Assembly (NCBI GenBank): GCA_030446775.1
Contig: JAUJMQ010000003.1
Location: forward strand, 1-64,000
DNA: 64,000 nt
Direction of reading: 5' to 3'
Source of the DNA: Egibacteraceae bacterium
GTDB taxonomy: Bacteria > Actinomycetota > Nitriliruptoria > Euzebyales > Egibacteraceae
Made by a program: the position numbers and the translations under genes. This document shows, in pieces, positions 21,839 through 31,297 of this stretch; position 1 is the stretch's first letter; every line of letters begins with the position of its first letter. The notes below the pieces were generated by a model. That model ran no database searches and was not told the origin of the DNA. It saw only the letters and a program-made list of their open reading frames with translations.

Positions 21839-22801
21839 GTGCTGACCGTCGACCCGAGGACGGCCGAGCCACACACGCTCGCGCCGGCGGCGGCGGTCCT
21901 GCGCCGCGGCGGCCTCGTCGCGTTCCCCACCGAGACGGTGTACGGGCTGGGGGCCGACGCGCGCTCGGCCGCGGCCGTGACCCGGGTCTTCGCGGCGAAG
22001 GGACGGCCCGCGGACAACCCGCTCATCGTCCACGTCGGCTCACTGGCCGCCGCCGAGCGGGTCGTCGCGTCGATGCCGCCGCTGGCCGCAGCGCTCGCCG
22101 CCCGCTGGTGGCCCGGCCCGCTGACGCTCGTGCTCGACGCGGCGCCCGGGCTTGCGGCTGCGACGACCGGCCGCCTGGCGACGGTGGCGGTGCGGGTCCC
22201 AGACCACCCGGTCGCCCTCGCGCTGCTGGCGGCGGCGGACCTGGCCGTGGCGGCACCGAGCGCGAACCGCTCCGGGCGGCCCAGCCCGACGACCGCCGCC
22301 CACGTCTGCACCGACCTGGGCGACGCGGTCGACCTCGTCGTCGACGGCGGCCCGTGCCGGGTCGGCGTGGAGTCCACCGTCGTCGACGCGCGCGGCAGCG
22401 CGCCGGTGGTCCTGCGCGAGGGCGCCGTGACCCGCGAGCAGCTGGGCCTCGGCGCGACCGACACCGGACCGGGCGACCTCGACGCGTCCCCCGGCACCCG
22501 CTACCGCCACTATGCGCCGGCGTGCCGTGTGGAGCTCGCCCCACCCGGCGAGGGGCCCGCCCGCGCGGCGACCCTCGCTGCCGGCGGCGAGACGGTGGGG
22601 CTCGTCGCCCGCCGTCCGGGGCAACCCCCCGTGCGCACCCTGGCCGTCGCGCGCGACACCGCCGACCTCGCCCGCGCCCTGTACGGTGCGCTGCGTGCCG
22701 CCGAGGCCGCCGGCGTGGACGTCGTCGTCGTCGAGGGCGTGGCGGACACGGGCCTCGGCCGCGCCGTCATGGACCGCCTCCGGCGCGCCGCCGCCCGGTG
22801 A
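21839..22801 (+). CDS. L-threonylcarbamoyladenylate synthase (Sua5/YciO family with C-terminal domain)
   Basis: GGLVAFPTETVYGLGADARS, KGRPADNPLIVHV, SPGTRYRHYAPACRVEL. Confidence 0.94.
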   Translation: MLTVDPRTAEPHTLAPAAAVLRRGGLVAFPTETVYGLGADARSAAAVTRVFAAKGRPADNPLIVHVGSLAAAERVVASMPPLAAALAARWWPGPLTLVLDAAPGLAAATTGRLATVAVRVPDHPVALALLAAADLAVAAPSANRSGRPSPTTAAHVCTDLGDAVDLVVDGGPCRVGVESTVVDARGSAPVVLREGAVTREQLGLGATDTGPGDLDASPGTRYRHYAPACRVELAPPGEGPARAATLAAGGETVGLVARRPGQPPVRTLAVARDTADLARALYGALRAAEAAGVDVVVVEGVADTGLGRAVMDRLRRAAAR

Positions 22802-22825
22802 CCGGGGCCCGGGCCCCAGGCGCGG

Positions 22826-23521
22826 CTACTCCAGGTTGGCGCGCAGGAACTGCAGCGTGAGCTCCCAGGCACGGGCTGCGTGCTCGGCGGAGTAGGCCTC
22901 GGGGCGGTCGTCGTTGAAGAAGGCGTGGCCGGCGCCCCGGTAGAAGTGGAAGGTGACCTCGACGCCGGCCTGCTCGTGGATGGTCGCCTCGAGGTCGCGC
23001 GCCTTGTCCGGCGACGCGCCCTCGTCCTCCTCACCGAAGTGGCCCAGCACCGGCCCGGTGATGCCCGACAGGTCCGGGACGTCACCCGCGAAGACGCTGT
23101 AGAACGGGACGGTCGCGCCGACCTTGTCCCCGTTGCGGGCGGCGAGTACGAGCACGAGCCCGCCGCCCATGCAGAAGCCGATGGCGCCGATCCGGTCGCC
23201 GGTGACCGCGTCGGAGCCGAGCAGGTAGTCGACCGCGCCGCTCATGTCGCGCGCCGCCCGCTCGATGTCGAGCTCCATCATGAGCTTGCCGGCCTCGTCG
23301 GGCTCGGTGGTCTTCTCGCCGTGGAACAGGTCGGGGGCCAGGGCGACGAAGCCCTCCCCCGCCAGGCGGTCGCAGAGGTCGCGGATGTGGTCGACGAGCC
23401 CCCACCACTCCTGGATCACGACGACCCCGGGGCCGCTGCCGGCCGGCGGTATCGCGAGGTACCCGTCGGCGGTGGCGCCGTTGCTGCGGAACTGCACCGA
23501 CGAACCTGCGCGCTCAGCCAT
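22826..23521 (-). CDS. Dienelactone hydrolase family protein
   Basis: GVVVIQEWWGLVDHIRDLCDRLAGEGFVALAPDLFHG, IGFCMGGGLVL, HAFFNDDRPEAYSAEHAARAW. Confidence 0.93.
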   Translation of the reverse strand: MAERAGSSVQFRSNGATADGYLAIPPAGSGPGVVVIQEWWGLVDHIRDLCDRLAGEGFVALAPDLFHGEKTTEPDEAGKLMMELDIERAARDMSGAVDYLLGSDAVTGDRIGAIGFCMGGGLVLVLAARNGDKVGATVPFYSVFAGDVPDLSGITGPVLGHFGEEDEGASPDKARDLEATIHEQAGVEVTFHFYRGAGHAFFNDDRPEAYSAEHAARAWELTLQFLRANLE

Positions 23522-23607
23522 GATCTCCCTGTCGCCGTCGAGCTGACGGCGCGCACTCTAAAGCCGCGCGACCGTGCGCCGGAGCCGCCTTCGCCGCCGG
23601 CCGTGCG

Positions 23608-24042
23608 TCAGCGGCGGGCGCGCGCCGACCACACGGGTGTCCCCCGGTAGGCCAGCGCGGCCGGGAACTCCCCGACGACGCGCTCGTCGACGCCGGCGAG
23701 GGCTGCGGCGCTGGCGATGTCGCCGGGACCGGCGTCGCCGGCGACGTACCCCCGCAGGACGGCGACGAACTCCTCGACGAACAGCGGATAGGCGACGTCG
23801 ACGACGCGGCCGGACACGTCGAGCCACAGATGGTCGACCTCGCTGCCGCGCAGGTCCAGCCCGCCGCGGTACACCGTCGAGCGCAACCCCAGCTCCTCGG
23901 CGATCGCGGCGACGCGCCGGACGCAACCGCGCGCGTCGAGCGCCGAGAACGGCTCACGGCCGTGCTCGTCGACCAGACGGACCCGCAGCGCCCGCGCCGT
24001 GGGCGCCGGGAGCGGCTGCGACCGGAACGCGACGGTGCGCAT
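23608..24042 (-). CDS. Hypothetical protein
   Basis: MRTVAFRSQPLPAPTARALRVRLVDEHGREPFSALDARGCVRRVAAIAEELG...; coding-like composition. Confidence 0.6.
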   Translation of the reverse strand: MRTVAFRSQPLPAPTARALRVRLVDEHGREPFSALDARGCVRRVAAIAEELGLRSTVYRGGLDLRGSEVDHLWLDVSGRVVDVAYPLFVEEFVAVLRGYVAGDAGPGDIASAAALAGVDERVVGEFPAALAYRGTPVWSARARR

Positions 24043-24135
24043 CGCACTTTCCTCCTCGACGGCCGAGCTCCCGCAGTATCCGTCGGCGGGAGGCCCGCGT
24101 TGTTGCACGTTCATTCCACCCTGGCTCACCCTCGC

Positions 24136-26331
24136 TCACCCTCGCCCACCCGGCCGAGCGCCGACCGCGACCCGTGGGTCGAGCTCGCCGGCGGCCTCGA
24201 CGAGCCGGTCGACCAGGCACGTGCGCCGGCGCCGCGCGCCGGAGCCGAGCCGGCGGGCTGCCGTCGCCACGAGACCGGCGTCGCCGACGAGCAGCAGCCC
24301 CACCCGGGCACGCGTCACCGCGGTGTAGACGAGCTCGCGCCACAGCATCGCACGGTGGGCGCCGTCGAGGACGAGCACGACGACCGGCCACTCCCCGCCC
24401 TGCGCCTTGTGCACGGTCAGGCACCACGCGGGGGCCAGGTCGCCGGCACGCGCGGCGTCGTAGGTGACCGTCCCGGACGGGAACGCGACCTCGACGGTGC
24501 GCTGGCCGGCGTCGGTCGCCACCACCTCCCCGATGTCGCCGTTGGCGACGTCCAGCTCGGCGTCGTTGCGCGTCTGCACGACACGATCGCCCTCGTGCAG
24601 CCCGCTGACCGCCCGCCGCCCGTTCGCCGGGTTCAGCCGCTCCTTGAGCCGCTCGTTGAGGCGGTCGACGCCGCCGGCGCCCCGGTACATCGGCGCGAGG
24701 ACCTGCACCTGGGACGGCTGGAGGTCGTAGAACGCGGGTGCACGGACCGCCACGATCTCGGCGACCCGGTCGGCGAGGTGCACGGGGTGCTCCGCGACGA
24801 CGAAGACGTCGCCGTCGCGCCCCGGCAACGGCGGTACCGAGCCGGCGTTGATCTCGTGCGCCAGGGTGACGATGCGACTGGCGGCCGCCTGCCGGTGGAT
24901 GCGGGTCAGCCGCACCGACTCGACGACGCCGCTGAGGCGCTCGTCGAGCAGGTCGCGCAGGACGGCGCCGGGCCCGACCGACGGCAGCTGGTCCGCGTCG
25001 CCCACCAGCAGCAGGTGCGCGCCGTCGTCCACGGCCGCGACGAGGGCGGCCGCGAGCGCGGTGTCGGCCATCGACCACTCGTCGGCGACCACGACGTCGA
25101 AGGGCAGCCGGCGCTCGGGGCCGTAGCCGAACGCGAAGCCGACCCCCTCGTCGGGCCGGCCGCGCGCCTCAAGCAGCCGGTGGATCGTCCCGGCCGGCCG
25201 GCCGGTCATCTCCTCCATGCGCTTGGCAGCCCGCCCGGTGGGCGCGCACAGCGCCAGGTTCAGCCCGCTCGCCTCGCAGACGGCGGCCAGTGCGACGATC
25301 GTGCGTGTCTTGCCGGTGCCGGGACCGCCGGACAGGACCGACACGGGGCTCGTGAGCGCCGCGCGTACCGCGCAGCGCTGCTCGTCGGTGAGATCCGTGT
25401 CGAGCGCGGCCTCGCGCGCCGCGGCCGGCAGCGCGGACCGGGCCCGCAGCAGCCTGGCGAGCTCCGCCGCGAGTGCCCGCTCGGCATGCAGCTCTGCGGG
25501 CGCCACACCAGTCCACGGTCGTCGGCCAACGCCTTGCCGGCCAAGGCACGCTGCAGGCCGCGGCGCGCGTCGACAACATCGACGCCGAGCAGCCGGGCGG
25601 CCTCCGTGACGACCTCGTCGGGTGGCGAGGCCAGGTGCCCGCCGCGGCCGCAGCACTCCGCTGCGCCGCGACGGCGCCGGCCGCCAGGCGCCGCACGTCC
25701 AGCCGGTCCAGGCCCGCGGCGCGCGCGAGCGCCTCGGCGTGCGCCCAGCGCGCGCCGCGCACATCGAGCAGCGCGTAGGGATCCCGCGCCAAGACCTCGG
25801 CGGCACCCTCGCCGAACGTCCGCTGCACCGCCAGCGCGACACCGGCGGGCACGCCGGCGCCGGTGAGCTCGGCGACGAGTCCCGCCAGCGCGCCCGCACC
25901 CCGCCAGGCCTCGCCGATCGCGTGGGCGAGGGTGGCGCTGATCCCGGACACCTCCGACAGCCGCCCGGGGTCGGAGGTCGCGACCTCGCCGAACGTCAGC
26001 CCGAACGCGGTGACGAGCCGGCGCGCGCGGACCTCGCCGACCCCGGGAAGCGGTCGGACGCCAGGAACGCGACCAGACCGTCGGCGCTGCGGGGCGGCGC
26101 CTGCTCGTAGGCGAGCGCCTCGAAGGTCGGCCCGTAGCGCTCGGACTCGACCCAGCGCCCGACGAGCCGCACCGACTGGCCGGGGACGAGCGCCGCCAGC
26201 GGTCCGGTGGCGCGGGCCCCGTCGTGCTCTTCGCCGGGCGCCGACAGCTCGACGACCCCGAAGCCGGAGTCGGGGTTGCAGAACACGACCGCCGCGACCT
26301 CACCCTGCAGCTCGTCGGCGTCGGCGGCCAT
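24136..26331 (-). CDS. RecD2-like SF1B helicase, interrupted by three single-base frameshifts (near 26043, 25638, 25500)
   Basis: N-term VVFCNPDSGFGVVEL...RYGPTFEALAYEQ; Walker A LSGGPGTGKTRTIVALAA; RRLPFDVVVADEWSMADT; TVHKAQGGEWPVVVLVL. Segments lie in four successive ORF pieces. Confidence 0.9.
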
Positions 26332-26394
26332 GCCGGCGAGTGTGCCAGGCGGCTGGGACGCCTCACGCCAGCGTCCACAGCCGGGCTGCCGGGC

Positions 26395-27162
26395 TCACCC
26401 GGCGGCGTCGGAGCGGACCTGCATGTCGACGTCGGTGACGCCCTCGACCTCGGCGACGACGGCGCGCAGATCCTCCTCGTCGAAGCCCGGCGGCACCGAC
26501 CCGCGCACAAAGACCGTGGACTCCACGACGTTGACGACGACCGGCGGAAGCGCGGCGGTCCGGGGGTCAGTGCGCAGGGCTGAACGGATCCGCGCGTCCA
26601 GGAGGCCGGCTCGGGAACGCTCTCGGTGGCCGGCCCCGCGCCGCCCGGGTCGGCGGCCACGGAGGCGAGGTCGGCGGACTCCGCCTCGAGCGGATCGGCG
26701 ACGAGGCCGCCCGTCGCGGGGCCGCCGACGTCGAGTCCCTCAGACCACTCGGCGTCCTCGCGCCGAGCGGCCGCCAGACGCGCCACGGCGAAGCCGACAC
26801 CGACGCCGAGCAGGCCGAGCAGCCACACGGGGAAGCGTCGCTTGGGCGGCGTGAGGTTCATCCGCTCGGCTGCGCCGGACTCCGTCAGCCAGGCCCCGAG
26901 GCGGTCGTAGGTGCGGTCGCCCGCCGTCCGGGCCGCCTCGACGGCCTGTTGGGTCGCGGGCGCGTCGCGCAGCCGCGCCTTGAGCTCGGCGGCGCGCTCG
27001 TCCAGACCGCTGTCGTGCAGCTTCTCCCGAGCGAGCCGGGCGAGCTCGGCGCGCTTGGCCGCTGCCGCACGCACGGCCTCGAGCTTCGGCCGCCCGCGCA
27101 CGCGCCGCGGCCTCGGCGGCGCGGTCGGAGACCGCCTGCGCCGTTCGTGCTCTGCGCTTCAT
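26395..27162 (-). CDS. BON-domain, single-TM protein, frameshifted (near 27098 and 26608)
   Basis: MKRRARTAQAVSDRAAEAAARAR / GRPKLEAVRAAAAKRAELARLAREKL...RRFPVWLLGLLGVGVGFAVARLAA / LDARIRSALRTDPRTAALPPVVVNVVESTVFVRGSVPPGFDEEDLRAVVAEVEGVTDVDMQVRSDAAG, in three frame pieces. Confidence 0.75.
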
Positions 27163-27207
27163 CGTGGACCCCTTGGTCGTGGTGTGCGTCGCGTCGTGGT
27201 GTGACTC

Positions 27208-28095
27208 GTGGTGTGGGTCGTGGTGGCGCCGTCGCCGTGCGCCGTCGCGGCGACGCCGAGTCCGGATCTCTCGACCTACCCGGCGGCCCCCGGCGGAAAC
27301 GGGAGCCGGCCGTCACACTGGGCCGCCGTGGCCGCCGCCCGCCTGCTCCTCGCTGTGCTCGTCACCGCTGTGCTGGTGCGCGCCGCGCGCACGGCGTGGC
27401 TCCAGCGCCGACTCGCACTCACCGTGTGGGGGCGCATCCGGCCGCGCCACATCGCCGGCAGCGCGGCCCTGGCGGTGGTCGTCGTGTCGGTCGCCGTGGG
27501 CCTGTCGGTCGCGGTCCCGGCGACCGGCTTGGGCCTGGGCAGCGTCCTGGGCCTGACCGGCAACGCGGTCTTCGCCCCGATCGAGGAGGCCGCCAGCCGC
27601 AGCGGAGCCGCCTCGCCGCTGACCGGCGGCGCCGGCGGGGTGAGCTGGCCCCTGAGCGCGGGCACTGCAGCGTTCCTGCTGCTGGTTGCGGCGCTGTTCC
27701 CGTGGCTGGCCTACGCCGAGGAGCGCACGTTCCGGATGGGCCTGGAGCACGCCGGCCTGCTGGCCCAGGTCCGCTCGGCGCTGCGCTTCGGGCTCGTGCA
27801 TCTCGTCATGCTGATCCCCGTCGCGGCGGCGCTGGCCATCGGCGTCGCCGGGTTCGCCTACGGCCGGATCTACCGCCGCGCGTACTTCCGGGCGCTGCAG
27901 CGACCCGGGCCGCGGCCGGGCGCGCCGGCCGGCCCTGCGACCGTCATCGCGCCCGAAGCGGCGGTGCTGGCGGCCTCCCCCACCGCCGCCCGCGAAGCGG
28001 CGGTGCTGGCGGCGACGGTGTGGCACGCGACCTTCAACACCCTGATCGTCGGGGTCGTGCTGTTCATCGTCCTCGCCGGCGGCCTGTCGGCCTGA
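27208..28095 (+). CDS. CPBP-like intramembrane metalloprotease / membrane protein
   Basis: Multipass; motifs EERTFR, FGLVHLV, WHATFNTLIV match the EExxxR / FxxxH / HxxxN pattern. Start uncertain. Confidence 0.65.
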   Translation: MVWVVVAPSPCAVAATPSPDLSTYPAAPGGNGSRPSHWAAVAAARLLLAVLVTAVLVRAARTAWLQRRLALTVWGRIRPRHIAGSAALAVVVVSVAVGLSVAVPATGLGLGSVLGLTGNAVFAPIEEAASRSGAASPLTGGAGGVSWPLSAGTAAFLLLVAALFPWLAYAEERTFRMGLEHAGLLAQVRSALRFGLVHLVMLIPVAAALAIGVAGFAYGRIYRRAYFRALQRPGPRPGAPAGPATVIAPEAAVLAASPTAAREAAVLAATVWHATFNTLIVGVVLFIVLAGGLSA

Positions 28096-28121
28096 CCGGC
28101 GACAGCGTCACCGCGGCGCCG

Positions 28122-28179
28122 CCCCCGCCGAGAAGGATCGGTCACGCATTCGTGACCAAGCCTTCTCGATGGGCGGGGG
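28122..28179. terminator. Large palindrome, bidirectional terminator-like (family member 2)
   Basis: CCCCCGCC-GAGAAGG-atc-GGTCACG-catt-CGTGACC-aag-CCTTCTC-gatg-GGCGGGGG between convergent genes. Confidence 0.8.
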
Positions 28180-28199
28180 AGCTGGCCCCACCGGGCGCC

Positions 28200-29309
28200 T
28201 CAGTCGAGAAGACGCCAGGAGACGGCGATCTCGTCGAGCACGGTTGCCGGGTCGGTGGCCTGCGAAGGCGTGGCGACGCCGGCTGGGAGCCGGCCCTCGA
28301 GCATGCGCCGCGCACACACGACCGCCGTCACGGCGGCGGTGGCGTAGACGTCGGTGATCTCGGCAACCGCCCTCCGCGTGCCACCCCGCCCGCGGACCTC
28401 CACCAGCACGGCAGCGGTCGTCTTGGCCCGCAGCGGCTCGGCCGGCCCGGTCCGCGCACGCTCGGCGACCGTGTCCAGCAGCTCCCACAGCGGCGTCGCG
28501 GCCACCCCCCGCGTGACCAGCGCCGCCGGTCGGGCGAGCAGGGGGGCGAGCACGGCGAGCCACGGCCCGGTGACGACGTAGGCGCGCGCGCTCGCGACAC
28601 CGATCGATCGCCCCAGCGTCACGACCTCCGCAAGCGGCATCGACACCGCCGACCGCACGCCCAGCGGTGGCGGGAACGGGACGTCCCAGCGGTGGGAACC
28701 GAGCGCCTCGGTGACCAGCCGCCCGTCCACCCACGCCGCGCCTCCCGTCGCGCCGACCGCCAGGGCCGAGCGCAGCGTGCCGCTGGTCACGTTGAGCGAG
28801 TCCACGTGCACCGCGACGCGCGCGCTGTCGGCCGGTCCGCCGAGGTCGGCGGCCGCCACCGCGGCGAGCAGGTCGCCCGGCACCCCGTCGAAGCCGGCGC
28901 CGGGCACCAGCGCGACGTCCGCGGCGACGGCCCGCTCGTGCAGCGCGTGCACCTCGGCCAGGAACGGAACCTCGCCGCAGACGTCGACGTAGCCGCAGCC
29001 GGCGCGCAGCGCCGCCTCGACGACCGGGCGGCCGAGCCGCTGGTAGGGCCCGACCGTCGTGAGCAGGACGTCGCTGGACTCGGCGAGCGCAGCCAGCGCG
29101 CCGGCGTCGGTCACGTCGACCGTGGCGGTGGTGATGTCCCCGCCGAAGCGGGCCGCGAGCGCCTCCAGCGCCTGGGGCCGCCGCCCTGCGAGCCGGACGC
29201 GCAGTCCCCGGCGGACCGCCTCGGCGGCGCACAGCCGGCCGGTGTACCCGCTCGCACCGAGGATCGTGAGCGAGCGGCGGTTCCGCCCGCCGGCCACGCC
29301 GGCGCTCAC
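28200..29309 (-). CDS. Saccharopine dehydrogenase-like / trans-acting enoyl reductase-like NAD(P)-binding protein
   Basis: LTILGASGYTGRLCAAEAVRRGLRVRLAGRR, LLTTVGPYQRLGRPVVEAAL, GYVDVCGEVPFL. Confidence 0.88.
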   Translation of the reverse strand: MSAGVAGGRNRRSLTILGASGYTGRLCAAEAVRRGLRVRLAGRRPQALEALAARFGGDITTATVDVTDAGALAALAESSDVLLTTVGPYQRLGRPVVEAALRAGCGYVDVCGEVPFLAEVHALHERAVAADVALVPGAGFDGVPGDLLAAVAAADLGGPADSARVAVHVDSLNVTSGTLRSALAVGATGGAAWVDGRLVTEALGSHRWDVPFPPPLGVRSAVSMPLAEVVTLGRSIGVASARAYVVTGPWLAVLAPLLARPAALVTRGVAATPLWELLDTVAERARTGPAEPLRAKTTAAVLVEVRGRGGTRRAVAEITDVYATAAVTAVVCARRMLEGRLPAGVATPSQATDPATVLDEIAVSWRLLD

Positions 29310-31282
29310 GCGCGGCGGTGCAGGAAGTCGCGGACGACGAGGCTGCCGAGGTCGTCGAGGTCGGGATAGAAGATCCGACCGCCGTAGGCGGAGACCATGC
29401 GCTCGACGAACGCCGCGGCACCGGGGTCGTGGTCGAGCAGGAAGACGTTGAGCGTCGCCCCCGTGCGGGCCAGGCGCGCCGCCTCGATCATCGTCAGCTG
29501 CAGCGTGCGCGGCTCCGGTGGCCACGCGAACTGCGGGACGTCGCCCTCCAGGTGCGCGGTCGGCTCGCCGTCGGTGACCATGATCACCTGCTGCTCGGCC
29601 TCGGGATGCGCTCCCAGCAGCCGCCGGGCGAGCATGAACGCGTGCTGCATGTTCGTGCCGTACACGCGCTCCCAGCCGGTCTCCAGCAGGTCGCGTGGCT
29701 GCAGGCGCCGTGCGTAGTCACTGAACCCGACGACGTAGAAGCGGTCCTCGGGGAACTTGCCGTCGATGAGCGACTGCAGCGCGAGCGCGACCCGCTTGGC
29801 CGGCACCCAGTTGCCCCGCAGCGGCATCGAGAAGGACATGTCGAGCAGCAGCACCGTCGCGGCCCGCACCCGCCGCTCCGCCTCGGCGAGCTCGAAGTCC
29901 TCGGGGTGCAGGTGCACACGCCCGCTCGCGGCGATGCGCGCTCCCCCCGCCTGTGACCGCATGACCGCGTTGCCGATCGTGCGGGTGACGTCCAGGCGGA
30001 AGGGGTCGCCGAAGCGGAGACGGCGGGTGGCGCCGGTCAGCTCACCGTCGCCGCCGGCGCCCGACGCGCGGTGCGAGCCCGTCCCGCCGTTGACGGCGTG
30101 CTCATAGATCCTGGCCAGGGACCGCTCGCCGAGCCGGCGGATACCGCGGGGCGTCATCTCCAGGCGGCCGTGCCGCCGGCTGGCCGCCCCGGCCTCCTCC
30201 AGGGCGCGCTCCACCTCCTTGAGCGCCCGCAGGTCACGGGCGCCGTCCTCGCCGAGCAGCCGGTGCACCGCGTCGTCGTCGATGTCCTCCAGCCGCGCCC
30301 CCGGGTAGCGCTGCCCGAGAGCCTCGGCGAGGTCGTCGTAGCCCTGCAGATGCTCGACCCAGTCCACGGTCTCGGCCAGCCCGCCTGACTCCTGGCCGGT
30401 CGGCATCGCGTCCGGGACACCCCGGTCCCAGCCGAGCTCCGGGAACAGTGACTGCAGGCTGCGCGACAGCTGCTCGGCCTGGAACGACAGGTCCGCGTCG
30501 CCGAGCAGCTCGGAGGCCATCTGCGCGAGCTGCGCCCGCTGGTCGGCGTCGAGCCCCGCCAGCAGCCGCGACATCGCCGCCATCCGCCGCGCGAGCTCGG
30601 CCAGCAGCTCGTCGAGGGTTCCCGGCGAGCCGGGCAGCAGGTCGCCGTAGCGCGCGGAGAACGCCGCGAAGTCGTCGCTGACGTCCTCGCCGCGGTCGCG
30701 CTTGGCGACCATCGCGTTGAGCTCGGCGAGCATGTCGGCCATGCGCGACAGGTCAGCCGGCTCCATCGAGCCCAGCGCCCCCGCCAGCCGCCCCAAGGCG
30801 GCGTGGGCGACGTCGCGGCGGAGCTCGGCGAGCAGGTCGGCGAACGCCTGCCCGGCGCGCGCGTCGTACCAGTCGTAGTCACGCAGCGCCGACAAGCGGG
30901 CGGCGACGTCGGCGGGCAGCGTGTCGAGCTGGTCGGCGCGGTCCCCCACCGCGTCGTCGTCGGGGGCGAGATCCAGCGCGGCCCGCTCGGTGGCGACGAT
31001 CTCGGCCAGCCGCTGCTCGACCTCGCGCAGCGGTCCCTCCAGGCCCATGCGCCCGAGCTCGCGGCGGCGGGCCTGTTCGACGCGGCGGCGCAGGTCGTCC
31101 AGGCCGGCGACGCGCCCGCCGGACCGTCCGGGAAAGCCGCGTCGCAGCAGGCGCTGGAGCGCGACGTCGGCCTCCTGCCCGGCGAGCAGGTCGTCGGCGA
31201 TCTCGTCGAGGACCGTGTCGGGCGACACCTCGGTCGGGAACGGGTCCTGGCGTCCGGACCAGGGGCCGTAGCGGATGCGCAC
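29306..31282 (-). CDS. VWA domain-containing protein
   Basis: C-terminal TVLLLDMSFSMPLRGNWVPAKRVALAL (DxSxS MIDAS), VIMVTDGEPTAHLEG. Confidence 0.9.
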   Translation of the reverse strand: MRIRYGPWSGRQDPFPTEVSPDTVLDEIADDLLAGQEADVALQRLLRRGFPGRSGGRVAGLDDLRRRVEQARRRELGRMGLEGPLREVEQRLAEIVATERAALDLAPDDDAVGDRADQLDTLPADVAARLSALRDYDWYDARAGQAFADLLAELRRDVAHAALGRLAGALGSMEPADLSRMADMLAELNAMVAKRDRGEDVSDDFAAFSARYGDLLPGSPGTLDELLAELARRMAAMSRLLAGLDADQRAQLAQMASELLGDADLSFQAEQLSRSLQSLFPELGWDRGVPDAMPTGQESGGLAETVDWVEHLQGYDDLAEALGQRYPGARLEDIDDDAVHRLLGEDGARDLRALKEVERALEEAGAASRRHGRLEMTPRGIRRLGERSLARIYEHAVNGGTGSHRASGAGGDGELTGATRRLRFGDPFRLDVTRTIGNAVMRSQAGGARIAASGRVHLHPEDFELAEAERRVRAATVLLLDMSFSMPLRGNWVPAKRVALALQSLIDGKFPEDRFYVVGFSDYARRLQPRDLLETGWERVYGTNMQHAFMLARRLLGAHPEAEQQVIMVTDGEPTAHLEGDVPQFAWPPEPRTLQLTMIEAARLARTGATLNVFLLDHDPGAAAFVERMVSAYGGRIFYPDLDDLGSLVVRDFLHRRA

Positions 31283-31297
31283 GGCGATCCCCTCCTG

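Noticed and set aside
24136-26331. Programmed ribosomal frameshifting in the recD2-like gene
   Set aside because: Three shifts in one gene plus similar shifts in unrelated genes, without slippery heptamers, point to base-calling errors.
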